Assembly (NCBI GenBank): GCA_030631385.1
Contig: DAOVLG010000018.1
Span: forward strand, 1 to 12,490
Length of the DNA: 12,490 nt
Direction: 5' to 3'
Origin: Candidatus Coatesiibacteriota bacterium
GTDB lineage: Bacteria > RBG-13-66-14
Shown here: positions 1 to 6,750 of the stretch, in pieces
How the letters are laid out: each line of letters begins with the position of its first letter
Position numbering within the stretch: the first letter of the stretch is position 1
Notes under the pieces: model-generated
What the model saw: only the letters and a program-made list of their open reading frames with translations
Database searches by the model: none
What the model was told of the DNA's origin: nothing
Made by a program: the position numbers and the translations under genes

Positions 1-2
1 AA

Positions 3-257
3 CATCTGTTCGGCAGGGAGGGACCCTTCTCCACGGTTGAAAACCACCTGCTCCACCTGGGGCAGATCCTGAGTCGAACCCACGCCTTCCTGGCCCTCGA
101 CCAGCCTCTCGCCCCGCTGGGCGAAACCGAGCGGGCGAGGGTAACGGCGGTGTTGCAAACCTCCCCCTGCGGGATCCTTTTAACCTCCTCTGAGCCGCTC
201 GACGGATGGCTAAATCTGAACCTGACAAACGGTGAGCTGATCGAAATCGCCCGATGA
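3..257 (+). CDS. C-terminal part of an ABC-superfamily-like ATPase (5' end outside window)
   Basis: An open frame enters from the left edge and ends at a TGA (255-257) that overlaps the next gene's ATG (ATGA), so 84 residues of a longer protein are visible. The order of motifs resembles the end of an ATP-binding cassette: a helix FSTVENHLLHLGQIL, a Walker-B-like strand FLALDQPL, a D-loop-like LAPLGE, an H-loop-like ILLTSSEP and a final strand LNLTNGELIEI. The spacing from FSTVEN to DQP equals the usual LSGGQ to DEP spacing. There are three oddities: the signature is not recognisable, the catalytic Glu after the Walker B Asp is Gln, and the H-loop His is Ser. A MutS-like ATPase tail is an alternative, because the FST.E.HL.....IL pattern also resembles that family. 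The frame is solid. The family is tentative because Walker A is outside the window. Overlap with the CapA gene suggests a shared transcript. Confidence 0.55.
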   Translation, partial: HLFGREGPFSTVENHLLHLGQILSRTHAFLALDQPLAPLGETERARVTAVLQTSPCGILLTSSEPLDGWLNLNLTNGELIEIAR

Positions 258-1327
258 AGAAACCTAAAGGGTTACCCTGGTGGATCTCTGTAATCGCCCT
301 GGTCCTGGTGTCGGCGGTGATCTTGGCCGGCCTGTTTTTTGGGTCGAAGCTGATCAAGCCTGCCCGGGGGCTGATAACCTACGGAGCCGTATCCCCCTCG
401 CCGAACCTGGCCACGACCAGCCTGGTGCTGTGCGGCGACGTGATGCTGGCGAGGAAGGTCCGGGATCGGGCGATAGACAACGACGACGTTTCATGGCCGT
501 TCCGAAAGAACCTGTTCCTCACCGCCAACGCCGATATCGCCTTCGCCAACCTCGAGTCGCTCTTCTGCGAGAAACCGAATCCCGCCCCGGCCCACCTCGT
601 GTTCCAGCTCCACCCCGAACAGATAGACGCCCTGAAGGTGGCCGGCTTCGATGTCCTCTCTCTGGCCAACAACCATGCAAACAACGTGGGACGGGAGGGG
701 ATGGCCTTCACCGTGGGCCTTCTGCGGAGCAACGGCATCGAGCCTTCGGGTGGGGGGCGTAATCTGGCTGAGGCCCATCTGCCGGCACTCGTCGAAACGC
801 CGAACCTGACCGCCGCCTTCTGTTCCTACACCGCCACCGCCTCCCTGACCGCCTCCCCAGAAAGCGCGGGGCATACCGCTTGGGGAATCGTCCATCTCCT
901 GAATGACCTGAGCCGTGCAAAGGAAGAGGCCGATCTGGTCGTGGTCAGCCTCCACGCCGGGGACGAGTACGCGCCCCGTGAAAACGCCTTGCAGCGCAAC
1001 TTCGCCCGCGCGGCCATTGACGCCGGCGCCGACATCGTCGTCGGCCACCACCCCCACGTCCTCGAGCCCATCGAGGTCTACCGTGGCCGGCTGATCTGTT
1101 ATTCCCTGGGGAACTACGTCTTCGATCAACCCTGGAACTACGACGCCATGCAGTCGGCGGCGGTGGAGGTGCTCCTGCGAGGCGCCGAACCCAGGCGGGC
1201 TTACATACACCCTCTTCAGATCAACGCCGAATTCCAGCCCGAACCGGTGGACGGCCCCGTGGCCGACGAGATCCTGGAGCGTCTGGGGGTGGAGACTACA
1301 CGCCTGACCCTCTTACCCGGCGGATAA
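254..1327 (+). CDS. CapA-family metallophosphatase-like protein, membrane-anchored
   Basis: This 357-residue protein belongs to the CapA/PgsA poly-gamma-glutamate and capsule synthesis family (PGA_cap, calcineurin-like fold). One hydrophobic segment at residues 11-30 after a basic start (MKKPKG) acts as a signal anchor, with the rest outside the inner membrane. The family motifs occur in order: CGDVMLAR (60-67), NLES (99-102), LANNHANN (137-144), SLHAGDEY (232-239), VGHHPHVLEPIEVYRGR (263-279) and YSLGNYVFDQ (283-292). Asp62, Asn139, His141, His234, His265/266 and His268 are the likely metal ligands. The length is normal for the family. Its start overlaps the stop of the upstream ATPase-like gene, so it is probably translated by coupling, and no separate promoter is apparent. 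Family members act in polyglutamate export or capsule anchoring, but many are uncharacterised. No CapB or CapC genes are visible here, so the substrate is unknown. Confidence 0.9.
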   Translation: MKKPKGLPWWISVIALVLVSAVILAGLFFGSKLIKPARGLITYGAVSPSPNLATTSLVLCGDVMLARKVRDRAIDNDDVSWPFRKNLFLTANADIAFANLESLFCEKPNPAPAHLVFQLHPEQIDALKVAGFDVLSLANNHANNVGREGMAFTVGLLRSNGIEPSGGGRNLAEAHLPALVETPNLTAAFCSYTATASLTASPESAGHTAWGIVHLLNDLSRAKEEADLVVVSLHAGDEYAPRENALQRNFARAAIDAGADIVVGHHPHVLEPIEVYRGRLICYSLGNYVFDQPWNYDAMQSAAVEVLLRGAEPRRAYIHPLQINAEFQPEPVDGPVADEILERLGVETTRLTLLPGG

Positions 1328-1388
1328 TACAGAAATCGGTGCCGAGGGGTGCTTGACTCCCGGTGAACCCGAAAAGAGGTAGGTTTCC

Positions 1389-1688
1389 ATGCAAAAAATA
1401 GCTTTCCTCCTGCCGATTCTTACCGTTGCTATGGGTCTGGCCGACGTGGGCCCCAACGGAGGCTACTACGGCTCCTACGGCGGCGGAGGACCCTTCGTCC
1501 GGTACTACTTCTACGACCTGGCCGGCGTATCGGACAGCTTCGGCGGCAACCTCCTGCTTATCGGCGGCCGGGGCTACGGCGCGGTCAACGATTGGCTGCG
1601 AATCGGCGGCTGCGGCGGCGGAGCGATCGCCGTCCTTGGCGAGGTGGACGAGGAGAACAACGACGCCGGCATCTTCGGTATGCCGTAA
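1389..1688 (+). CDS. small secreted glycine-rich protein, possibly truncated
   Basis: I do not recognise this 99-residue protein. It has a typical Sec signal peptide (MQKIAFLLPILTVAMGLA, likely cleavage near residue 18) followed by a Gly/Tyr/Phe-rich chain with blocks such as GGYYGSYGGGG (24-34), LLLIGGRGYG (55-64) and LRIGGCGGGA (70-79). A good ribosome site (GAGGTAGG, 1376-1383) lies 5 bases before the ATG, which supports a real gene. It sits 61 bases after the CapA gene with no clear promoter of its own, so it may share that transcript. The reading frame stops at a T8 run just before a block of intergenic repeats. The alternating hydrophobic/Gly pattern looks like the beginning of a longer beta-rich envelope protein, so the gene may have been cut short by the repeats. 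That is inference. Confidence 0.6.
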   Translation: MQKIAFLLPILTVAMGLADVGPNGGYYGSYGGGGPFVRYYFYDLAGVSDSFGGNLLLIGGRGYGAVNDWLRIGGCGGGAIAVLGEVDEENNDAGIFGMP

Positions 1689-1730
1689 GTTTTTTTTACG
1701 GGCGGGTTTGAACACACTTCCGTTGCGTCG

Positions 1731-1840
1731 TCCCCTCGCCCCTCTGGGGAGAGGGTTAGGGAGAGGGGTGCCGGATGGTTAAATAAGGTAGCCCTCACCC
1801 CCAACCCGTGAGCGAATGCTCCTCCCACGGGAAGAGGGGA
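1731..1840. repeat. two intergenic CCCTC-rich repeat modules in opposite orientation
   Basis: Module 1 (1731-1771) reads on the minus strand as CCCTCTCCCTAACCCTCTCC followed by a CAGAGGGG-type return arm. It can therefore fold on itself. Module 2 (1792-1840) reads on the plus strand, begins CCCTCACCCCCAACCC and ends with a GGGAAGAGGGGA arm. Both share a CCCTC(A/T)CCC head and a purine-rich complementary tail. Elements of this look are common as dispersed intergenic repeats in many bacterial genomes. No coding frame here has a ribosome site or protein-like composition. Confidence 0.6.
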
Positions 1841-1876
1841 GCCGCTACGTCTGGAAACCGCACGTTTTCAACGTAG

Positions 1877-1898
1877 GGGCCGACCTTTAGGTCGGCCC
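1877..1898 (+). repeat. perfect hairpin, intergenic repeat and possible terminator
   Basis: GGGCCGACCT and AGGTCGGCCC form a perfect 10-bp inverted repeat around TT, preceded by ACGTAG and followed by GCTTATTTTT. On the plus strand the T-rich stretch after the stem could terminate transcription from the CapA and small secreted protein genes. A second element of the same design (short GTAG flank plus a GC stem) lies in reverse orientation at 10266-10290. It is therefore more likely a dispersed repeat that also serves as a terminator. Confidence 0.6.
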
Positions 1899-1909
1899 GC
1901 TTATTTTTC

Positions 1910-1954
1910 CCCCTCACCCTGCCCTTTCCCCCAAAGGGGGCGAGTGTATTTTTT
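1910..1954 (+). repeat. third CCCTC-rich repeat module with G/C hairpin and T run
   Basis: This module begins with the CCCCTCACCCT head shared with modules 1 and 2, contains a CCCCC-AAA-GGGGG hairpin (1928-1940) and ends in a T6 run at 1949-1954. It lies directly against the stop codon of the minus-strand permease. For the permease transcript the T run is on the wrong strand, so the only terminator role it could play is for rightward transcripts. Confidence 0.5.
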
Positions 1955-1957
1955 ACT

Positions 1958-3178
1958 CTACGGAACTGCGACCGGCGCGGCCAAGAAGCCGGGAAGCAGG
2001 TAGTGGAAGGCCAGGCCGACGATTACAGCCGGAACCGTCGTCACCAGGGTCACCATAAGGGCGCTTTTCTTGTGCAGACTCAACAGGGGAAAGAGGGCGT
2101 CGCCGTCCTGGGACAGCACGTTGGCAATGAGCACGCCGAAGGGAACTATCCCCTGCACGAACAGGGTCGTGACAACTATCTGGGGACCGCAGCCCGGAAT
2201 GAGGCCGATTACCGCCCCGCCGATCACCGCCAGGGGCCCGGCCGTCCGGACGATTGAACTCAGGTCCACCCCGCTCCAGGCATTGAAGGCGTAGAAAACG
2301 AAATAGGCCGCGGTGACCCAAACCACCACGAAGGCGGTGTCCTCGGCGTTGTGGACGAGCATCTCCCGAAAGCTCTGGGCCTTCTCCTCGTCCTCCTCGT
2401 GGGTGTCGTCCCGGAGGAGTTTTTTCGCAAAAACCATCCAGACGAGGCTGACGACGGCGCCGATAATTCCGAGGGTTTCAAACAGGGGGAAGCCGAACCA
2501 GCCGTTGATGGTCCCGGTATCAATCTGGAGCATCTGGGACAGGAAGGTGAAGACGAAACCGACCAGGAAGAGGATCCAAACGGGTAAGAAGAAGTTGTGC
2601 GTTATACGATAGAAGAGGCTCTTCGGCTTGATGTGCGTCCTTTTGTGTAGGGCGGCCTCCATCCCGGCGGGCTCGGTGTGCTCAAAACCGGGTAGAAGGC
2701 ATACCTTACCCTTCTCAACCTGCTCCGAGATGACAGCCATCGCCTCCCTCTGTCTGCCCTTCACCAGGTTCTTTCCGATTCCCAGGGCGTCAACCAGATA
2801 CCCGGCACCGATGCCGACGGCGAAGCTGATGCCGTGGATCACGAGGGCGTGACCCGGCAACCGGCTGAAGATCACCCAGGAGCTGTCCCCCATCGTGGCG
2901 ATGAGAGTGGCGACGACGGTGCCGAAGGTAACGGTGCCGTTTACGAAGAGTGGCATCATGAAGATGGCCCCGCCGCAGCCCGGAATGACACCCAGTACCG
3001 CGCCGAAGATGGGCTGCCACTTCCTGTACTTCCGCATCCCGCGCACGATGCCGCCAGCGGTGCGCACCTCGAGCCAGCCGAACACCAGGAGCATCACCGC
3101 CACCCAGGTGCCCACGCTCATGAAGCCGTCCACGGCGGCGGCTTTCAGAATTTCAAAAAACTCGGCCATTCTGCTCAC
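1958..3178 (-). CDS. putative 10-TM heavy-metal exporter-type permease (ArsP_2 / 'putative manganese transporter' family)
   Basis: This is a 406-residue polytopic inner-membrane protein. It contains an internal duplication: GVIPGCGGAIFMMPLFVNGT (63-82) with MGDSSW (96-101) is echoed by GLIPGCGPQIVVTTLFVQGI (325-344) with QDGDALF (357-363). The twin IPGCG motifs with a downstream acidic GD pair are typical of the PF11449 family, described as a putative 10-TM heavy-metal exporter. Hydrophobic segments flank a soluble loop (about 135-190) and a charged loop (about 251-275, DDTHEEDEEK). The first codon could be GTG at 3178 or the in-frame ATG at 3169. The remnant copy at 4465 begins at the equivalent of the ATG, so I slightly favour 3169. 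It is divergent from the MFS gene across an 80-bp AT-rich gap. Transport direction and metal are not shown by the sequence. The family assignment is from memory of the motif. Confidence 0.8.
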   Translation of the reverse strand: MSRMAEFFEILKAAAVDGFMSVGTWVAVMLLVFGWLEVRTAGGIVRGMRKYRKWQPIFGAVLGVIPGCGGAIFMMPLFVNGTVTFGTVVATLIATMGDSSWVIFSRLPGHALVIHGISFAVGIGAGYLVDALGIGKNLVKGRQREAMAVISEQVEKGKVCLLPGFEHTEPAGMEAALHKRTHIKPKSLFYRITHNFFLPVWILFLVGFVFTFLSQMLQIDTGTINGWFGFPLFETLGIIGAVVSLVWMVFAKKLLRDDTHEEDEEKAQSFREMLVHNAEDTAFVVVWVTAAYFVFYAFNAWSGVDLSSIVRTAGPLAVIGGAVIGLIPGCGPQIVVTTLFVQGIVPFGVLIANVLSQDGDALFPLLSLHKKSALMVTLVTTVPAVIVGLAFHYLLPGFLAAPVAVP

Positions 3179-3204
3179 TCAACCCCGACACGACACAAAC
3201 CGTA

Positions 3205-3245
3205 CTTCCCCTATTTTATACTAATCACACGTAATCGTTAAAAAG
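3205..3245. promoter_or_regulatory. AT-rich divergent promoter region between permease and MFS genes
   Basis: The only AT-rich island between these genes holds a -10-like TATACT on the plus strand (3217-3222) and, overlapping it on the minus strand, TATAAA (3220-3215). Neither has a good -35. A face-to-face arrangement would make the two transcripts compete. The MFS ATG has nearby ribosome sites, AAGGGG (3243-3248) and AGGGA (3252-3256). Confidence 0.4.
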
Positions 3246-3258
3246 GGGCCTAGGGACG

Positions 3259-4419
3259 ATGAACGGTGACAAGACACAGAAACGCATCCTGCGGGCCTTC
3301 TCGGCCTCCAGCTTTCTAAATGACATGGGCTCAGACATGCTCCTTCCGATCATGCCGCTCTACTTACTGGGTCTGGGGGCGGGGACCGCATTCATCGGCT
3401 TCCTCGATGGGCTGGGCACCGCCATCGTCGCCCTGGCGCAACTGGCCTCCGGCTACCTCTCGGACCGGCTGGGGCGGCGGAAGGTCTTCATTTGGACGGG
3501 TTACCTGGCCGGGGCGTTGGGCAAGCTGGGCTTCGGTCTGGCCCGTACTCCGGGGCAGATGGTCGGGCCCAAGGTGGTGGACCGCCTGGGCAAGGTGCGC
3601 GGTGCGCCCCGGGACGCCGTACTCAGCGACGTCTTCAACGCCGAAAAAAGGGGACGGGCCTTCGGCTTTCTGCGGATGATGGACAATGCAGGGGCTTTCA
3701 CCGGGGCCCTGCTGGCGTGGCTGTTGATTAACACCGTCCCGATCCGGTACATCTTCTACATCGCCGCCGTCCCGTGCGCCGCCGCGGCGTTGGTCATCCT
3801 CCTGACCATCCGCGAGCCCGGCGGGAAACGAGAACCGCAGCGCATCTCCTTCCGCAGGCTCGACCGCAACAGCCGCCTGTTCCTCCTTTTCGTTTTCATC
3901 GCTTCCCTGGGGCTGTTTTCCTACTCCCTTCTGTTGGTCTACGCCGTCAAAAACGGGGTGCCCCGGGGGATGATCCCGCTTCTCTATCTAGCTATGACCG
4001 CGACGGCTTCGCTGGCGTCCTACCGCGGCGGCCAGATGCTAGACCGCCTCGGTCGGCGGCCGGTCCTGGCCCTATCCCTGTTCAGCTTCTTAGTCCTCTG
4101 CGCGGTCGCCATCCTCGGGCCGGCGGGCTGGTGGTCCATCATCCTGTTTGTCTTCTACGGCCTTTGCAGCGGTCTTTTCGAACCCGCCCTGAGCTGTGCG
4201 GCGGTGGAACTGGTGCCGGCGGAACTGCGGGGGACCATCCTGGGTGCGACACGCCTGGCGATGGGCGTGGCGGCGTTTCCCGCGAGCTGGCTGGCCGGTT
4301 GGCTCTGGCAGACTATCGGCAGCTGGTCGGCCTTCCTCGTAGCGGGGTTATTCGTCTTGATCGCAATTTTAATGTTGCCGTTTATAAAATTTTCAACGTC
4401 TGGGCGCCCGCGCCCCTGA
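3259..4419 (+). CDS. major facilitator superfamily transporter
   Basis: A 386-residue 12-TM MFS carrier in the inner membrane. Motif A is present after TM2 (GYLSDRLGRRKV, 65-76) and again in the second half (GGQMLDRLGRRPV, 257-269), which marks the two-fold MFS repeat. The stretch PKVVDRLGKVRGAPRDAV (104-121) between TM3 and TM4 fits a subgroup of bacterial MFS proteins with a DR.GK.R.APRDA motif, usually annotated as drug or sugar efflux permeases. The substrate is unknown. The last six codons (SGRPRP) and the stop lie in or next to the antisense of a permease-gene remnant, so the C-terminus has probably been replaced by a rearrangement. The core fold looks complete, because the final TM (about 355-376) ends before the junction. 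Its neighbours (metal-exporter-type permease, TetR regulator) suggest an efflux cluster. Confidence 0.88.
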   Translation: MNGDKTQKRILRAFSASSFLNDMGSDMLLPIMPLYLLGLGAGTAFIGFLDGLGTAIVALAQLASGYLSDRLGRRKVFIWTGYLAGALGKLGFGLARTPGQMVGPKVVDRLGKVRGAPRDAVLSDVFNAEKRGRAFGFLRMMDNAGAFTGALLAWLLINTVPIRYIFYIAAVPCAAAALVILLTIREPGGKREPQRISFRRLDRNSRLFLLFVFIASLGLFSYSLLLVYAVKNGVPRGMIPLLYLAMTATASLASYRGGQMLDRLGRRPVLALSLFSFLVLCAVAILGPAGWWSIILFVFYGLCSGLFEPALSCAAVELVPAELRGTILGATRLAMGVAAFPASWLAGWLWQTIGSWSAFLVAGLFVLIAILMLPFIKFSTSGRPRP

Positions 4420-4465
4420 AGCCGTCCACGGCGGCGGTCTTCAGGATTTCAAAAAATTCGGCCAT
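4403..4465 (-). pseudogene. 5' remnant of a second copy of the 10-TM permease gene
   Basis: Read on the minus strand from ATG (4465-4463) this encodes MAEFFEILKTAAVDGF, matching residues 4-19 of the intact permease (MAEFFEILKAAAVDGF). Over these 48 bases (4418-4465 against 3122-3169), 44 are identical. Three of the four changes are silent and one gives Ala to Thr. Weaker similarity continues to about 4403, then stops, and the frame closes at TAA 4384-4382. Both copies read in the same direction. The silent-site bias suggests that the lost copy diverged while still functional and was truncated later. The copy starts 103 bases from, and divergent to, the TetR gene, which is the usual layout of a TetR regulator and its target. 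The MFS stop codon (4417-4419) falls inside this remnant. Confidence 0.85.
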
Positions 4466-4490
4466 GGCCTTATTTAAACGATACTTTAAC

Positions 4491-4519
4491 CTGACGTCCT
4501 GGAAACTCCATGCTATACT
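4491..4519 (+). promoter_or_regulatory. sigma70-type promoter of the TetR gene
   Basis: CTGACG (4491-4496) and TATACT (4514-4519) are separated by 17 bases, and TGC directly before the -10 makes it an extended -10 (TGCTATACT). The predicted start of transcription is near 4526, which leaves a leader of about 40 bases before the TetR ATG. Confidence 0.65.
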
Positions 4520-4535
4520 GGACACCGAAATAGTT

Positions 4536-4547
4536 GAAACAAGTTTC
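4536..4547. promoter_or_regulatory. candidate TetR operator palindrome in the leader
   Basis: GAAAC-AA-GTTTC is an inverted repeat of 5-bp arms located just downstream of the predicted transcription start and 20 bases before the TetR start codon. Position and symmetry fit an autoregulatory operator for this regulator. I found no second copy in front of the MFS or intact permease genes, so its target may have been the lost permease copy and the regulator itself. Confidence 0.45.
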
Positions 4548-4567
4548 TCAGGTTTCTAGGCTAGGCA

Positions 4568-5263
4568 ATGGATGTTCAAGAGATAGCCAAATACATCGAG
4601 CGTCCCGAGGAAGAGGACCCCAGGCGGCGACAGATCCTGGAGGCCGCCGGGCGGCTCTTCCACCGCTACGGTTTCCGCCGCACATCGTTAGACGACATCG
4701 CCCGGGAGTGCCGCATCAGCAAGAAAACCATCTACCAGCACTTCGAGGGAAAAGACGAGCTGGTCCGGGCCGTACTATTCGGGCTGGTCTACGAGAAGAT
4801 GGACTCCGTCCTCTGGGTATTCGGCAACTTGATTCCCGAAGGGTACAAAGGCCTTCTACCGAACCTGAAGCTCGACCCGCAGGCTAAGCCGGCCACCTTC
4901 CGGGAGATGCTGAAGGCGGTCACCGAATTCGCCCAGCGGATGCGGCAACGGGTGTCCATGCAGATGCTCACCGACCTGCGTACCGATTACCCGGAGCTCT
5001 GGCGGGGTCTTCTGGAGATGCGGAAACCCTTCATCAAGGGTGTCGTGGAGATGATCGAAAGAGGCCAACAAAACGGTGACGTCCGCCGGGAGATAAACCC
5101 GCTCGTCGCAACGGAGTTGATGTTTACGGCCTACGAGTCGCTGTCGAATTCGCCGGTGCTCAACGCCCAGGGGATCGGCCCGAGCGAGATCGGCCTTACC
5201 TTCCTGGAGATCCTGAGCCACGGTCTCTTAACCGAGCCCCCTCCGGAAGATAAAACGCACTAA
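4568..5263 (+). CDS. TetR/AcrR-family transcriptional regulator
   Basis: This 231-residue DNA-binding repressor has an N-terminal TetR helix-turn-helix domain (about 18-66). The sequence RRQILEAAGRLFHRYGFRRT (20-39) leads into TSLDDIARECRISKKTIYQH (39-58), whose recognition helix includes SKKTIYQHF, followed by the usual GKDELV. Residues 75-220 form the all-helical ligand-binding and dimer domain, which has no family-specific motif I recognise. The 18-residue acidic extension before the domain is slightly longer than usual. The ATG at 4568 has only a weak ribosome site (AGG at 4562-4564). A promoter and a palindrome lie directly upstream. It sits beside an MFS gene and a permease remnant, so regulation of efflux is a fair inference. 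It converges with the RlpA gene with a 17-base gap and no visible terminator. Confidence 0.9.
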   Translation: MDVQEIAKYIERPEEEDPRRRQILEAAGRLFHRYGFRRTSLDDIARECRISKKTIYQHFEGKDELVRAVLFGLVYEKMDSVLWVFGNLIPEGYKGLLPNLKLDPQAKPATFREMLKAVTEFAQRMRQRVSMQMLTDLRTDYPELWRGLLEMRKPFIKGVVEMIERGQQNGDVRREINPLVATELMFTAYESLSNSPVLNAQGIGPSEIGLTFLEILSHGLLTEPPPEDKTH

Positions 5264-5280
5264 TGTATGTTTACACCCGC

Positions 5281-5664
5281 CTAACGGAGGATCTCCAGTC
5301 TGACGCGGACCACGCCGGCCTCGAGCATCCCGAGCTGCTTCGCCGCGGCGTAGGAGAGGTCTATGATCCGCCCCTCGACCCAGGGGCCACGGTCGTTGAT
5401 GCGGACCACCACGCTGCGACCGTTCTCCTCGCTGGTAACCCGCACGCGGGTACCGAAGGGAAGGCTGCGGTGCGCCGCCGTGTAGGCGTACATGTCAAAA
5501 ATCTCGCCCGAGGCGGTGGGGTGGCCGTGGAATTTTTCGCCGTACCAGGAGGCGTAACCGGCCCCGTACCCGCCGTAGCCGCGTGGACCGGTCCGGTTAA
5601 AACAACCAGTCGCCGCTAAACAGATAACGATAAGGATAGAAGCGGTCCTCCGTGCGGAATTCAT
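5281..5664 (-). CDS. rlpA: RlpA-like septal lytic transglycosylase lipoprotein, no SPOR domain
   Basis: A 127-residue protein with a double-psi beta-barrel domain (about 37-127). It has the RlpA signature: ASWYGEKFHGHPTASGE (38-54), YTAAHRSLPFGTRVRVT (61-77), VRINDRGPW (87-95) and IIDLSYAAAKQLGM (100-113). Glu54, Asp57 and His65 keep the spacing of the residues known to matter for catalysis in Pseudomonas RlpA. The N-terminus is a lipoprotein signal with Cys21 after AATG. The lipobox is imperfect, with Ala at -3. The chain ends right after the barrel, so the peptidoglycan-binding SPOR domain of classic RlpA is missing. The enzyme would cut glycan strands stripped of stem peptides at the septum. 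It overlaps the upstream glycosyltransferase by ATGA and has GGAGAGG (5678-5672) as a ribosome site inside that gene. Confidence 0.88.
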   Translation of the reverse strand: MNSARRTASILIVICLAATGCFNRTGPRGYGGYGAGYASWYGEKFHGHPTASGEIFDMYAYTAAHRSLPFGTRVRVTSEENGRSVVVRINDRGPWVEGRIIDLSYAAAKQLGMLEAGVVRVRLEILR

Positions 5665-6743
5665 AGGCCAACCTCTCCGAGCAAATCATGACAAGCCTCA
5701 ATCACCAGTTCCGGGTCCAGATCGAGCATGCATCGGTGATGCCCCAGCGGACAAGCTTTCGGCGGACTCAGTCGGCAGGGCTGGCACTCAAGCCGACGGT
5801 GGAACACCAACCGTTGAGGGTGACCTTCCGGCGGACGGAAGCCGAGGACGGGCGTTGTCGGTCCATAAACGGCGACCACGGGGGTTCCGAGAACGGCGGC
5901 CAGGTGGAGCGGGGCCGAATCGTTGGTCACCACCAGCTCCCCAACCTTAATGAGCGCCTTCAACTCACCCAGCGTCAGATCAATCAGACCGAGGGCTCCG
6001 GGAATCCCCGTCGTAACCTTGGCGCACACCCCTTCCTCCTCGGCACTACCACAGACGACAATCCCGACGCGCCCTTCCTTGACCAGCCGCCGACCGACCT
6101 CGATGTAGGAGGCTTCCGGGTAACGCTTGCTCGCCCATACACTGCCGGGGAAGAGGACCACCAGGGGACGACTGATGCCTCCAAGACGGTTTTCTATGCA
6201 TCGGGAATCGGGTTCCGTAACCGCCAGCGTCCCGATGGGTGCACTTTTGTAACCGAGCCCCAGCGCAGCGCCCAGATCGCAGATGCGCAGCCCCTCCTGG
6301 CGGCTCAGCCCGTACTCGACCAGATGCGTGTAGAGGAAGCGCCAGAAGGTGAAACGGGGGCGGAGTTTGCGGTTGGTAAAGGGGTGAGAATAAGGCTTTT
6401 TCGGCGGCTGATAACCAATCCGAACAGGTGTTCGGGTGAGCCGGGCCAGGATGGCGCTGCGAGCCGAGGGGTGGGGGACTATCGCGGCGTCGTACCGTCC
6501 GCGCAGCTCGCGCCCGAGGGAGAGGAGTTTGCCGAGACCCGGCTCCCGGTGCTTGTCGTAGACGATGACCCGGTTCAGATGGGGATGCCCGTCGAGTAGC
6601 CCGGCGGCCCGGGGGATCACCAAGGCGTCCACCGTCCAGCCGTTCTCCGCCAGGAGGGAGAAGAGGGGCACGGTGAGGACCACGTCCCCGATAAAGGCGG
6701 TATTGATCACCAGGGCGCGCTTTTGGGTAGCCGAACCGTTCAT
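5661..6743 (-). CDS. glycosyltransferase family 9, ADP-heptose:LPS heptosyltransferase-like
   Basis: A 360-residue GT-B enzyme of the heptosyltransferase type (WaaC/WaaF/RfaF relatives), expected to transfer a heptose from ADP-heptose to the lipopolysaccharide core on the cytoplasmic face. The N-terminal domain opens with ALVINTAFIGDVVLTVP (10-26), the typical GT9 start. The C-terminal nucleotide-sugar domain has LFPGSVWASKRYP (197-209), VVTNDSAPLHLAAVLGTPVV (271-290) and AVYGPT (291-296). Further on are ECQPC (319-323), CPLGHHRCM (331-339), a Cys-rich end seen in heptosyltransferases. The frame is open upstream to 7526, but only on the antisense of the ABC gene. ATG 6743 puts the LVINTAFIGD motif at the usual distance from the start. 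An extended -10 lies 7 bases upstream and there is no ribosome site. Coupled to the RlpA gene by ATGA. Confidence 0.9.
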   Translation of the reverse strand: MNGSATQKRALVINTAFIGDVVLTVPLFSLLAENGWTVDALVIPRAAGLLDGHPHLNRVIVYDKHREPGLGKLLSLGRELRGRYDAAIVPHPSARSAILARLTRTPVRIGYQPPKKPYSHPFTNRKLRPRFTFWRFLYTHLVEYGLSRQEGLRICDLGAALGLGYKSAPIGTLAVTEPDSRCIENRLGGISRPLVVLFPGSVWASKRYPEASYIEVGRRLVKEGRVGIVVCGSAEEEGVCAKVTTGIPGALGLIDLTLGELKALIKVGELVVTNDSAPLHLAAVLGTPVVAVYGPTTPVLGFRPPEGHPQRLVFHRRLECQPCRLSPPKACPLGHHRCMLDLDPELVIEACHDLLGEVGL

Positions 6744-6750
6744 CGGAGCG

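Noticed and set aside
491..1210. Long minus-strand open frame opposite the CapA gene
   Set aside because: CapA motifs on the plus strand are decisive. The minus frame is a by-product of GC-rich codon use and has no ribosome site or domain pattern.
1683..1703. CCGTAA / TTACGG hairpin around the T run at the end of the small secreted gene
   Set aside because: The T run is in the loop and not after the stem, so it does not fit an intrinsic terminator.
3774..4559. Plus-strand frame running from inside the MFS gene to the TetR gene
   Set aside because: It is out of frame with the MFS protein, Arg/Pro-rich, and includes the antisense of the permease remnant.
5240..5290. Inverted repeat CCTCCG / CGGAGG between the convergent TetR and RlpA genes
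   Set aside because: The loop of about 39 bases is too long and there is no T run, so a bidirectional terminator is not supported.
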